DNA of 19,286 nt, from contig JAXDIE010000032.1 in NCBI GenBank assembly GCA_034664165.1, forward strand, positions 1-19,286. The letters run 5' to 3'. Below are positions 6,129 through 13,667 of this stretch, in pieces; within the stretch, counting starts at the first letter, position 1; every line of letters starts with the position of its first letter. Below the pieces are notes generated by a model, which worked only from the letters and a program-made list of their open reading frames with translations, made no database searches and had not been told where the DNA came from. The position numbers were made by a program, and so were the translations under genes. This stretch comes from JACCVG01 sp034664165 (GTDB taxonomy: Bacteria > Actinomycetota > Thermoleophilia > Solirubrobacterales > Thermoleophilaceae).

Positions 6129-7526
6129 TCACACTTGCAGGGGGCCGCCCGCGAGCTTTTTCCCTGGATTCATGAGGTTTTTGGGGTCCAGCGCGGCCTT
6201 GATCCGGCCGTGAATGGCGATGGCCGACGGATCCCACTGGCCGGCCAGCCGGCCCCCCTTGACCAGGCCGATCCCGTGTTCGCCCGAGATCGACCCGCCC
6301 AGCTCCACCGCGAGGGCGAACAGGTCGCCCGCCGCTGCCTCCGCCCTCTCGAGCTCCGCCTGGCTACCGGGCTCGATCAGGAACGTGGAGTGGATGTTGC
6401 CGTCGCCCGCGTGGCCCCAGCTGCACGCCTCCAGCCCATGCCTCTTGCCGATCAGAAGCGTCCCCGTGATGGCGTCGCGCAGGCGGTCGACGGGCACCAC
6501 GATGTCCTCGCTGACCTTGCCGCCGCGCTGCGCCGTGACGGCGATCGACACGCCATCCCGCCAGCGCCACAACTCCGCAACCTCGCGGAGCCCTTCCGGT
6601 GAGTGAACCCCCAGCGACCCGGGCTCGAGGACCTCGACGAGCCCGGCCCGTACCCGCGTGGCCTCGGCGCCCGACCCATCCGCCTCCGAGATCACGGCGA
6701 AAGCCGCGCCCTCCGGGACTCCGGCAGCTAGCGATCCGCCGGCCGCCGCCAGCGCTCCCGCGTCCAGGTACTCGAGCACCGCCGCGGGCAGTCCGGAGGC
6801 CATCACCGCCTCCACGGCGGCGCAACCGGCCTGGATCCCGTCGTAGAACGCCACCACGGGGAGCGCCGCCTCCGGAGCGGGAATCAGCTTCAGCCAGGCC
6901 GCCGTGACGATCCCCAGGGTGCCCTCGGAGCCGACCAGCAGGCTGAGCAGGTCATAGCCCGCCACGTCCTTGCGGATCGGCCCGCCGAGCGTGATCAGCT
7001 CGCCCGGGGCCACCGCCACCTCCAAGCCGGAGACCCAGGCCCCGGTCACGCCGTACTTGAAGGCGTGGGGGCCGCCTGCATTGGTGGCGATGTTGCCGCC
7101 TATCTGCGATTGCTCCCCGGCGCCCGGATCGGGTGGGAACACAAGGCCGTTCTCCCGGGCGAGCCTCCGCACGGTTGCGGTGGTGACCCCCGCCTCGACC
7201 TGCATCCGCCAGAGGCCCGGGTCGAAGGCGCGGATGGCGGTCATCCGCTCCAGGGCCACCACCACGCCGCCATCGACCGGCACCGCGCCACCGGCAAAGC
7301 CCGTGCCGCCGCCGCGGGGGATAAGGGGCACCTCGGCGCGGTCGGACCATGCCACCAGCTCGCGGACCTGCTCGGCGGTGCTGGGAAGGACCACCGCGTC
7401 GGCCCGCCCCGAGATGCTGCGGCTCTCGGTGGCGTCGGCCAGGTAGGCCCGTGTGTCCGTCGGCAGGACGCCGTCCTCACCGACGATCGATCTCAGTTCA
7501 CGCTCGAGCGCGCTCCCCGTGGACAC
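6129..7526 (-). CDS. FAD-linked oxidase, glycolate oxidase GlcD / D-lactate dehydrogenase type
   Basis: A 465-residue member of the VAO/PCMH flavoprotein family, of normal length. The FAD-binding domain has PLIPRGGGTG (67-76), the ADP-pyrophosphate-binding loop, then PPDPGAGEQSQIGGNIATNAGG (131-152) and VGSEGTLGIVT (198-208). The C-terminal substrate domain has GHAGDGNIH (H372, H379) and SGEHGIG (E416, H417), the metal-binding set found in D-2-hydroxyacid dehydrogenases, and ends DPKNLMNPGK. It oxidises a D-2-hydroxyacid such as glycolate or D-lactate to the 2-oxoacid, passing electrons to the respiratory chain or another acceptor. No GlcE or GlcF gene is next to it, so the D-lactate-type single-subunit enzyme is more likely. 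The start is a GTG without a ribosome site; TAGCCT (7533-7538, minus strand) ends 6 nt before it, which suggests a leaderless mRNA. Transcription diverges from the TetR gene. Confidence 0.88.
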   Translation of the reverse strand: MSTGSALERELRSIVGEDGVLPTDTRAYLADATESRSISGRADAVVLPSTAEQVRELVAWSDRAEVPLIPRGGGTGFAGGAVPVDGGVVVALERMTAIRAFDPGLWRMQVEAGVTTATVRRLARENGLVFPPDPGAGEQSQIGGNIATNAGGPHAFKYGVTGAWVSGLEVAVAPGELITLGGPIRKDVAGYDLLSLLVGSEGTLGIVTAAWLKLIPAPEAALPVVAFYDGIQAGCAAVEAVMASGLPAAVLEYLDAGALAAAGGSLAAGVPEGAAFAVISEADGSGAEATRVRAGLVEVLEPGSLGVHSPEGLREVAELWRWRDGVSIAVTAQRGGKVSEDIVVPVDRLRDAITGTLLIGKRHGLEACSWGHAGDGNIHSTFLIEPGSQAELERAEAAAGDLFALAVELGGSISGEHGIGLVKGGRLAGQWDPSAIAIHGRIKAALDPKNLMNPGKKLAGGPLQV

Positions 7527-7564
7527 CGGATCAGGCTAACGCGAGCCGGGCCTGGTGCCACACT

Positions 7565-7578
7565 GTTGCCATGGCAAC
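7565..7578. promoter_or_regulatory. 14-bp palindrome over the TetR start codon
   Basis: GTTGCCATGGCAAC is a perfect palindrome centred on the ATG at 7571, in the 44-nt space between the divergent GTG of the oxidase gene and the TetR gene. It could be an autoregulatory operator, but its half-site differs from the tandem operators at 8220-8260, so both cannot easily serve the same protein. Chance symmetry is possible. Confidence 0.35.
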
Positions 7579-8212
7579 CGCCCGGCGCGAGACCCCCCGG
7601 CGCCCCTATGCGCGCCGGATCCCTCGCGAGGAGCGCAGGGAAGAGGTGCTGGATTCTGCACTCACCCTGATCCTCAGCGAGGGCTACGCGGCAGTGACGA
7701 TGGAGGCCGTGGCTCGGGGGGCCGGGGTGACCAAGCCGGTGGTCTACGACCTCTTTCCCAACATGGGCGAGCTCGTGCGGGCGCTGCTCGAGCGCGAGGA
7801 GGAGGGCGCTCTGGAGCAGCTGGGCGAGTTGCTGCCGAAGATGCTCGACGAGGAGATCGACCCCGACGAGCTGATGGTCCAGGCCTTCACGGCCTACCTG
7901 CAGGCGGTCTCCGAGAGCGTCGACCGCTGGAAGCTGATCCTGCTGCCCGCCGAGGGCACCCCCGCGCTGGTCCGCGAGCACGTCGAGACCGCCCGGCGGG
8001 GCGTGGCCCGCCAGCTCGAGGGCATCGTCGAGTGGGCGACCGCCCGCCGCACCGAGCTGGAGGGCGTCGACGCCCACCTGGCGGCGCTCGCGATGCAGGC
8101 GTTCGCCGAGCACCAGGCACGGTTGGTTCTGACCGACCCGGACCGCTACACGCCGGAGCGCCTCGGGCAGTTCGTGGCCAGCCTCATCGCGAGCTTCCGC
8201 CAGAGTCCCTGA
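7571..8212 (+). CDS. TetR/AcrR-family transcriptional regulator (first)
   Basis: From the ATG at 7571 the product is 213 residues, the usual TetR size; longer in-frame starts would run into the divergent gene. A basic N-terminus (ATARRETPRRPYARRIPREE) leads into the helix-turn-helix at about 25-70: EVLDSALTLILSEGYAAVTM, then EAVARGAGVTKPVVYDLFPN, with the typical 'G.....v..lF.n' ending. The rest is an all-helical ligand and dimerisation domain. No ribosome site is seen, so a leaderless or short-leader mRNA is likely. The tandem operators (8220-8260) lie between this gene and the monooxygenase gene downstream, so it most likely represses that operon and releases on binding a pathway substrate. 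The ligand cannot be read from the sequence. Confidence 0.9.
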   Translation: MATARRETPRRPYARRIPREERREEVLDSALTLILSEGYAAVTMEAVARGAGVTKPVVYDLFPNMGELVRALLEREEEGALEQLGELLPKMLDEEIDPDELMVQAFTAYLQAVSESVDRWKLILLPAEGTPALVREHVETARRGVARQLEGIVEWATARRTELEGVDAHLAALAMQAFAEHQARLVLTDPDRYTPERLGQFVASLIASFRQSP

Positions 8213-8219
8213 GGGGCCG

Positions 8220-8239
8220 TTCCTACGACTTCGTAGGAA
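8220..8239. promoter_or_regulatory. Operator copy 1 (perfect inverted repeat)
   Basis: TTCCTACGA, a 2-nt spacer, then TCGTAGGAA: nine perfect base pairs of symmetry, starting 8 nt after the TetR stop. The size and form are typical of TetR-family operators. Copy 2 begins 21 bp later, two helical turns on. Confidence 0.8.
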
Positions 8240-8240
8240 T

Positions 8241-8260
8241 ATGCTACGCTTCCGTAGGAA
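8241..8260. promoter_or_regulatory. Operator copy 2 (imperfect repeat of copy 1)
   Basis: 15 of 20 positions match copy 1. CTACG (8244-8248) and CGTAG (8253-8257) keep the core symmetry, and the right half CGTAGGAA is identical in both copies. A possible -10 element TATGCT (8240-8245) overlaps its left edge, so binding would block the monooxygenase promoter. No clear -35 box is visible. Confidence 0.72.
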
Positions 8261-8303
8261 TGGCGCGAAGCAGCTGGGACACCAAGAAGCTGGAGGCAGC
8301 CCG

Positions 8304-9812
8304 ATGACCGCAGAGCAGACCCACTTCCCGATCATCGTGATCGGCGCCGGCTTCGGAGGCCTGGGCATGGCAGCCAGGCTCAAGAAGGAGGGCCGCAACG
8401 ACTTCGTGATCCTCGAGCGGTCGGACGAGGTGGGAGGCACGTGGCAGGCCAACACCTATCCCGGTTGTCAGTGCGACGTCCCCTCACACCTGTACTCGCT
8501 CTCGTTCGCGCCCAACCCGGAGTGGACCCGGACGTACTCGAAGCAGCCAGAGATCTGGAAGTACCTCCAGAAGGTCGCCGACGACCACGGGCTGCGGCCG
8601 CACCTGCGCCTGGGCACCACGCTGCTCGGCGCCACCTGGGATGAGGAGCAGATGCTGTGGCATCTGGACACCAGCGCCGGGCCGATGACCGCCAAGGTGC
8701 TGATCTCGGCACCGGGCGGCCTCAGCGAGCCCACAATCCCCGATGTCCCGGGGCTGGCGGACTTCCCGGGCAAGATCTTCCATTCGGCCCGCTGGGACCA
8801 CTCCTATGACCTGACGGGCAAGCGCGTCGCCGTGATCGGCTCAGGCGCGTCCGCCATCCAGTTCGTTCCGCGGATCCAGCCCGAGGTCGAGCAGATGCAC
8901 GTGCTGCAGCGCACTCCGCCGTGGATCCTGCCCCACGGCGACCGGCCGATCCCGCTTCTCCAGCGGGCGATCTATCGCCGCTTCCCGTTCATCCAGAAGG
9001 CGATCCGCAGCGGCATCTACTGGTCCCGCGAGTTCCTCGTGCTCGGGCTGGTGTTCGACAGCCGCCTGCTCGGGATCCTCCAGCGCGTGGCAGAGGCCCA
9101 TCTCCGCAGGCAGGTCCAGGATCCGGATCTGCGCGCCAAGGTGACGCCGGACTACACCATCGGCTGCAAGCGGATCCTGCCCTCGAACAAGTGGTATCCG
9201 GCCCTGTCCCAGCCCAACGTCGAGCTGGTGCCGAGCGGCCTGGCCGAGGTACGCGGCTCGACGGTCGTAGCGGCCGACGGCACCGAGGCAGAGGTCGACA
9301 CAATCATCATGGGCACGGGCTTCCATGTGACCGACCTGCCCTGGGCGGCAAACGTGAAGGGCCAGGGCGGCCGGACACTCGACCAGGCGTGGGACGGCAG
9401 CCCGCAGGCCTATCTGGGCGCGGCCATCGCCGGCTTCCCCAATCACTTCGCCCTGCTCGGGCCCAACACCGGCCTAGGCCACACCTCGGTCGTGTACATG
9501 ATCGAGGCCCAGATCCACTACGTGATGGACGCCATCAGGCGGATGGATTCCCTGGACGTCGAGAGCGTGGAGGTACGGCAGGAGGTCCAGGATGCCTACA
9601 ACCGCGAGCTCCAGACCCGTATGGCAGGGACCGTGTGGAACACGGGCGGCTGCCAGAGCTGGTACCTGGACAAGAACGGCCGCAACACCACGCTCTGGCC
9701 GGAGTTCACCTGGCGCTACCGGCTGCGCACGCGCCGCTTCGACGAGGGCGACTACGTGCTGGCCAAGGCGGGCTCGGCCGCGCCCGCGGAGACGGTGGCC
9801 GTCAACGCTTGA
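8304..9812 (+). CDS. Baeyer-Villiger-type flavin monooxygenase
   Basis: GGAGG 7 nt before the ATG at 8304 sets the start; the frame is open further back into the operator but that part is not plausible protein. The 502-residue product has the FAD Rossmann motif GAGFGG (14-19), DEVGGTW (41-47) and YPGCQCDVPSHLYS (52-65). The Baeyer-Villiger fingerprint FPGKIFHSARWD (154-165) matches FxGxxxHxxxW(P/D), and GSGASA (179-184) is the NADPH Rossmann motif. Such enzymes use NADPH and O2 to insert oxygen next to a ketone carbonyl, giving an ester or lactone. The substrate is not predictable. It is the first gene downstream of the tandem operators and is followed 34 nt later by the carotenoid-cleavage-type oxygenase, so the two may act one after the other. 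A plain N- or S-oxidising FMO is the alternative, but the fingerprint favours the Baeyer-Villiger group. Confidence 0.9.
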   Translation: MTAEQTHFPIIVIGAGFGGLGMAARLKKEGRNDFVILERSDEVGGTWQANTYPGCQCDVPSHLYSLSFAPNPEWTRTYSKQPEIWKYLQKVADDHGLRPHLRLGTTLLGATWDEEQMLWHLDTSAGPMTAKVLISAPGGLSEPTIPDVPGLADFPGKIFHSARWDHSYDLTGKRVAVIGSGASAIQFVPRIQPEVEQMHVLQRTPPWILPHGDRPIPLLQRAIYRRFPFIQKAIRSGIYWSREFLVLGLVFDSRLLGILQRVAEAHLRRQVQDPDLRAKVTPDYTIGCKRILPSNKWYPALSQPNVELVPSGLAEVRGSTVVAADGTEAEVDTIIMGTGFHVTDLPWAANVKGQGGRTLDQAWDGSPQAYLGAAIAGFPNHFALLGPNTGLGHTSVVYMIEAQIHYVMDAIRRMDSLDVESVEVRQEVQDAYNRELQTRMAGTVWNTGGCQSWYLDKNGRNTTLWPEFTWRYRLRTRRFDEGDYVLAKAGSAAPAETVAVNA

Positions 9813-9837
9813 CCCGTGTCCGCCCGGGGCGTAGGTT
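9809..9837 (+). promoter_or_regulatory. Possible internal promoter before the carotenoid oxygenase gene
   Basis: TTGACC (9809-9814) and TAGGTT (9832-9837) are 17 nt apart. The ATG at 9847 lies 10 nt after the -10 box and has no ribosome site, so a leaderless or very short leader mRNA is possible. It overlaps the monooxygenase stop. Confidence 0.45.
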
Positions 9838-9846
9838 GGGCCGCGG

Positions 9847-11289
9847 ATGACCCTCCATCTCGACCCGGTCGCCCAGGCCACGGAGAATCCCTACATCGCC
9901 GGTGCCTACGCGCCGACGATGGACGAGCTGACGCTGCGGGGCCTCGAGGTGGTCGAGGGGCGGATCCCGGATGACCTGAACGGCGTCTACGTGCGCAACG
10001 GGCCCAACCCGCAGTACGAGCCACAGGGCCGCTACCACTGGTTCGACGGGGACGGCATGGTGCACGCCGTCCACTTCGCGGAGGGGGAGGCCACGTATCG
10101 CAACCGCTGGGTGCGAACGGAGGGCTTCGAGCGCGAGCAGGAGGCCGGCCAAGGCCTCTGGAAGGGGATCATGGAGCCCTGGGAGCAGAACCCCGAAGGG
10201 ATCCCGGAGAAGGACACGGCGAACACAGACGTCGTCTTCCACCACGATCGCCTGCTGGCCCTCTGGTACCGCGCCGGAAAGCCTTATGCGCTGGACCCGG
10301 TCACGCTCGAGACGCTCGAGACCGACGATTTCGGCGGCTCCTTGAGGTGCGAGGTCTCTGCGCACGCCAAGACCGACGAGGTAACCGGTGAGCTCATGTT
10401 CTTCGACTACGGGATCAAGCCGCCGTACATGCGCTACGGGGTGGTGGCCTCCGACGGCCGCATCACCCACTTCGTGCCGATCGACCTGCCGGGGCCGCGG
10501 CTGCCGCACGACATGGCCATCACAGCCACCCATTCGATTCTCATGGACCTGCCGCTTCTGAACGACACGAAGGCCCGGGCCGAAGGCCGCTACCGCCTGT
10601 CGTTCCGCACCGACATGCCGGCTCGCTTCGGGGTGATCCCGCGACACGGGAGCGCCGACCAGATTCGCTGGTTCGAGGCGGCCCCCTGCTACATCTACCA
10701 CGCGATCAACGCCTACGACGACGGCGACGAGGTGGTCCTCGACGTGTGTCGCGTCAAGCAGCCCAAGCCACGTGCCGACATCACGGGCCCGCTGGCCCAG
10801 ATGCTCACTTACATGCGCCTCGACGCCCATGTGCACCGCTACCGCTTCAACCTGGTGACCGGCGCCACCACCGAGCAGGTGATCGACGACGAGAACAGCG
10901 AGTTCCCGGCGATCAACCAGGGTTTGGCCGGCAGGCGATCGCGCTTCACCTACAACATGCACATCTCGCCCGAGGCCTCGCTCCTGTTCGATGGCCTCAT
11001 GAAGTACGACCTGGAGTCGGGGGTGGCCGAGACAAGGCCGTTCGGCGACAACCGCTGGGGCAGCGAGGCATCGTTTGCGCCCCGGCCGGGCGCCACCGCC
11101 GAGGACGACGGATACCTGGTCAGCTATCTGTACGACGAGCGCGAGGGCCATTCGGAGGTCCTGGTGCTCGACGCGGCCGACGTGCTGGGCGACGCCGTTT
11201 GTCGTGTCCGGGTGCCCACCCGGATTCCACTTGGCTTCCACGCGACCTGGGTTGCCGGTGAGCGGCTTCCTGGCGGATCGGCCCTCTAG
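9847..11289 (+). CDS. Carotenoid-cleavage-type oxygenase (RPE65/CCD family)
   Basis: A 480-residue protein of the usual length for this seven-bladed propeller family. The opening DLNGVYVRNGPNPQY and HWFDGDGMVH are hallmark stretches. The four iron-binding histidines are all in place: H173 (SAHAKTD), H221 (PHDMAIT), H285 (YHAINAYDD) and H465 (GFHATW). These enzymes bind Fe(II) without haem and use O2 to split a carbon-carbon double bond, giving two carbonyl products. Substrates in the family include carotenoids, apocarotenoids and stilbenes such as lignostilbene or resveratrol. No carotenoid-synthesis gene lies nearby, so catabolism of an external substrate is as likely as pigment processing. 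The carbonyl products would be natural substrates for the Baeyer-Villiger-type enzyme upstream. Only 2 nt separate its stop from the zinc-finger gene. Confidence 0.92.
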   Translation: MTLHLDPVAQATENPYIAGAYAPTMDELTLRGLEVVEGRIPDDLNGVYVRNGPNPQYEPQGRYHWFDGDGMVHAVHFAEGEATYRNRWVRTEGFEREQEAGQGLWKGIMEPWEQNPEGIPEKDTANTDVVFHHDRLLALWYRAGKPYALDPVTLETLETDDFGGSLRCEVSAHAKTDEVTGELMFFDYGIKPPYMRYGVVASDGRITHFVPIDLPGPRLPHDMAITATHSILMDLPLLNDTKARAEGRYRLSFRTDMPARFGVIPRHGSADQIRWFEAAPCYIYHAINAYDDGDEVVLDVCRVKQPKPRADITGPLAQMLTYMRLDAHVHRYRFNLVTGATTEQVIDDENSEFPAINQGLAGRRSRFTYNMHISPEASLLFDGLMKYDLESGVAETRPFGDNRWGSEASFAPRPGATAEDDGYLVSYLYDEREGHSEVLVLDAADVLGDAVCRVRVPTRIPLGFHATWVAGERLPGGSAL

Positions 11290-11291
11290 CG

Positions 11292-11570
11292 ATGGCCACC
11301 TGCACCCACCTGGACCAGGTCCAATACCTCGAGCCGACAGGGCCCGTCGAGGGCTGCGAGGAGTGTCTCAAGACCGGTGACCGCTGGGTCCACCTGCGCA
11401 TGTGCCAGACGTGCGGCAAGATCCTGTGCTGCGACTCCTCCCCGAACCAGCACGCCAGCCACCACGCGGCTGATGACTCGCACCCCATCGCGCGCTCGGT
11501 CCAACCGGGCGAGGACTGGAGCTGGTGCTACGTGGACGAGCTGATGTTCCAGCTCGTCCCGCCCGAATGA
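11292..11570 (+). CDS. Small UBP-type zinc-finger protein
   Basis: The 92-residue product is almost wholly a UBP-type zinc finger. Candidate ligands are C4, H6, C22, C25 (CEEC), C38, C41 (CQTCG), C46, C47, H54, H57, H58 and H64 (HPI), in the order and spacing of the family. In eukaryotes this domain binds ubiquitin C-termini. Stand-alone bacterial versions have no established function, and ubiquitin binding should not be assumed here. It starts 2 nt after the oxygenase stop and its own stop overlaps the next ATG (ATGA), so it is made together with the flavoprotein that follows. That coupling suggests a joint redox or metal-related role. The domain assignment is firm, the role unknown. Confidence 0.88.
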   Translation: MATCTHLDQVQYLEPTGPVEGCEECLKTGDRWVHLRMCQTCGKILCCDSSPNQHASHHAADDSHPIARSVQPGEDWSWCYVDELMFQLVPPE

Positions 11571-12841
11571 GCCCAATCCGGCCCGACGTGACGGTTATCG
11601 GGCGGCGTATGGAGCCCGAGGACCACCGCCTGCGGGACTTCCTCACCCGGACGGCCCAGCCGCACCGGTTCCTGGAGGCGGGCAGCGACGAGGCGTCCGA
11701 CCTGCTCCTGTCACTGGGCCTCGACGACCTGCCGCTCCCGATCCTGCTCGATGGCGACACGGTCTTCGCACCGGCATCCGTGGAGGCGGTGGCGGACGCC
11801 TGGGGCGCCAGCCGCCCGCCACTGCAGGAGCACTACGACATTGTCATCGTCGGCGCCGGGCCGGCGGGGCTGGCCGCCGCGGTGTACGCGTCCTCGGATG
11901 GCCTCTCGACCACGCTGATCGACGAGGACGTCCCGGGCGGGCAGGCCTCCCACACTTCGATGATCGAGAACTTCTTCGGCTTCCCGGACGGGATCGGCGG
12001 CGCCGAGCTGGCCCGCATGGCGGGCCGTCAGGCGGAGCGCTTCGGCACCGAGCTGCAGATGCTGCGGCGGGTCGAGACGGGCGTGTTCACTCCGGGGGAG
12101 CCCATGCGCTTCGGCCTGGCCGGCGGATACGAGATCACCGCCTCGGTTGCCATCGCGGCCACGGGAATGGTCTGGCGCCGCCTGGAGGTCGACGGCGTCG
12201 ACGAGCTACTGGACCGGGGCGTCTACTACGGAGCCGGCCGCAGCGAGGCCGCGCAGTGCGCGAACGATGACGTCGTGGTCATCGGCGGCGGGAACTCCGC
12301 GGGCCAGGCTGTGCTGAACCTGGCGAACGCGGGTGCCCGGGTGCGGATGGTTGTGAGGGGCTCGGCTCTGGCTGCCTCGATGTCGGCTTATCTAATCGAC
12401 CGCATCGACGTCCACCCTCTGATTGAGCTACGCCTGGAGTCTCAGGTCACGGAGGTCTTCGACGAGGCGGATCACCTGGTGGCGGTCACGATCATGGGTG
12501 CCGGAGGAAACGCGGAGCGGGTGCCGGCCGCAGCACTCTTCATCTGCATCGGCGGGCAGCCCTGCACGTGGTGGGCCGAGGCGACGGGCGTCCAGGTGGA
12601 CGACCGCGGCTACGTGATGACCGGCCCGGACCTGCTGGGCCCCGCCGGAGCCCGGCCTGGCTCCTGGCCGCTGGATCGCGATCCGCTGGCGCTGGAGACC
12701 AGCATCCCGGGCCTATTCGCGGCAGGGGACGTGCGCCACGGATCGACCAAGCGGGTGGGCGGCGCGGTGGGGGAGGGCGCAATGGCGGTGGCGCTGGCGC
12801 ACCACCGTCTGCAGGAACTGCTGGGAGCGGCTTCCGGCTAG
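11567..12841 (+). CDS. Thioredoxin-reductase-like flavoprotein with N-terminal thioredoxin-like domain, no CxxC
   Basis: The ATG at 11567 overlaps the zinc-finger stop and gives 424 residues. Residues 5-80 (VTVIGRRMEPEDHRLRDFLT; DLPLPILLDGDTVFAP) look like the thioredoxin-fold linker seen in fused response-regulator/thioredoxin-reductase proteins, here without a receiver domain and without cysteines. The reductase part has FAD motif GAGPAG (96-101), PGGQAS (123-128), IENFFGFP (133-140), NADPH motif GGGNSA (240-245) and the FAD end motif AGDVRHGSTKRVGGAVGEGA (386-405). Where true thioredoxin reductase has its CxxC pair, this protein has GVYYGAGRSEAAQC (218-231) with a single C231. It therefore cannot run the normal thiol relay. 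It may pass NADPH electrons to another acceptor, perhaps the cysteine-rich zinc-finger protein; that is a guess. FAD and NADPH binding are well supported. Confidence 0.85.
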   Translation: MSPIRPDVTVIGRRMEPEDHRLRDFLTRTAQPHRFLEAGSDEASDLLLSLGLDDLPLPILLDGDTVFAPASVEAVADAWGASRPPLQEHYDIVIVGAGPAGLAAAVYASSDGLSTTLIDEDVPGGQASHTSMIENFFGFPDGIGGAELARMAGRQAERFGTELQMLRRVETGVFTPGEPMRFGLAGGYEITASVAIAATGMVWRRLEVDGVDELLDRGVYYGAGRSEAAQCANDDVVVIGGGNSAGQAVLNLANAGARVRMVVRGSALAASMSAYLIDRIDVHPLIELRLESQVTEVFDEADHLVAVTIMGAGGNAERVPAAALFICIGGQPCTWWAEATGVQVDDRGYVMTGPDLLGPAGARPGSWPLDRDPLALETSIPGLFAAGDVRHGSTKRVGGAVGEGAMAVALAHHRLQELLGAASG

Positions 12842-12845
12842 AGGG

Positions 12846-13511
12846 TCAGAGGCCGTCGGGGTGGCGCGCTTCGTAGCCCTTGGTGGGGGCCTTCTCCGTG
12901 TGCCAGCGCGGGCCGTCCTCGTTGGTCCCGTCGCCACCCGACGAGGTGTCGAAGCGAAGACCGGCGATCACCACGTAGGCGTGGCCGGAGTTGGCGTAGA
13001 CCGTGATCCAGTCGCCCTGGCCCTTCTTGCCCCACTTGGCCAGGCCGCTGGAGTCCTCCGGGCCCTTGAGGAGCTTGCCGCCGGCGAGCGCGTAGCTCAC
13101 GGCGCCTGAGCAGTCATAGCCCTTGTCGTTCTTCTTGCCGTGGCCGCCGCCGAACTTGTAGGGCATCTTGTTGATCTTGTTGGCGGCCTTGATGGCCTTG
13201 ACGACTTCCTTGGGCGCGTTGTCGGGCGCGACGGCGTCGCCGTGCTTCAGCTTGGCCTTGCCGGGCTTGCCGCCATCGGCATGGCCCTTGCCGCCGCCCT
13301 CGTCGGTGAAGCCGGAGGCGCCATTGCCCGAGCTGTCATTGCCGCCGCTGTGGTCGCCGCCGCCGTTGTCCGAGCTGCGGTCCGGGCTGGGTGCCGCAAA
13401 GCCGCTGGCGCCGCCGGCGAAGGCCGGAGCAGCGGGGACGCCGAGTGTGATCAGCGCCGCGCCGAGCACGAGGCTCGCGGCAAAACCCTGCTTCCGAGTA
13501 CGAAAGGACAT
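12846..13511 (-). CDS. Exported NlpC/P60-like peptidoglycan endopeptidase
   Basis: ATG at 13511 with AAGGAG 6 nt upstream gives 221 residues. Residues 1-32 are a signal peptide (SFRTRKQGFAASLVLGAALI, cleavage after PAFA). Residues 33-95 are a low-complexity Gly/Ser/Asp/Lys linker likely to cross or bind the wall. From about residue 100 the catalytic domain follows: INKMPYKFGGGHGKK, then GYDCSGAVSYAL with nucleophile C134, SGHAYVVIAGLRFDTS with H177, and GPRWH, where H204 may be the third residue. This is the NlpC/P60 order, so cleavage within peptidoglycan stem peptides outside the cell is expected. The leader carries a c-di-AMP riboswitch, a known partner of cell-wall hydrolase genes in actinobacteria. 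It ends 4 nt from the convergent flavoprotein gene. Confidence 0.87.
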   Translation of the reverse strand: MSFRTRKQGFAASLVLGAALITLGVPAAPAFAGGASGFAAPSPDRSSDNGGGDHSGGNDSSGNGASGFTDEGGGKGHADGGKPGKAKLKHGDAVAPDNAPKEVVKAIKAANKINKMPYKFGGGHGKKNDKGYDCSGAVSYALAGGKLLKGPEDSSGLAKWGKKGQGDWITVYANSGHAYVVIAGLRFDTSSGGDGTNEDGPRWHTEKAPTKGYEARHPDGL

Positions 13512-13524
13512 CAAGTCTCCTTGT

Positions 13525-13655
13525 TCATGCCTGCGGGGTTAGCTGACGGGCTGGCGCTAAAGGAGCCGCGCTCCCACCCCGAGAGGTGGATTCGCCCCAG
13601 GAATTGGTTCCCCCGCTTCCGCACATGGTCATGCACGGAATTCGGCTTTACCTGT
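13525..13655 (-). ncRNA. c-di-AMP riboswitch (ydaO-yuaA type)
   Basis: The minus-strand leader of the NlpC/P60-like gene holds the conserved blocks of this class in order: AAGCCGAATTCC (13638-13649), GGGGGAACC (13606-13614), GGGGCGAATCC (13588-13598), and CCCGTCAGCTAACCCC (13535-13550) followed by GCAGGC. Small hairpins CCACC/GGTGG (13574-13589) and GGAGC/GCTCC (13562-13574) lie between them. The element ends just before the ribosome site. In this class, c-di-AMP binding usually turns the gene off, linking wall hydrolysis to osmotic and wall state. Boundaries are approximate. Confidence 0.9.
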
Positions 13656-13667
13656 TATCGAGGGGGC

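Noticed and set aside
9802..11241. A 479-codon minus-strand frame opposite the carotenoid oxygenase
   Set aside because: The plus-strand protein has all four iron ligands; the antisense frame shows no motif and is a GC-bias shadow.
11567..12841. Naming the flavoprotein trxB
   Set aside because: The CxxC pair needed for thioredoxin reduction is absent, so the name would mislead.
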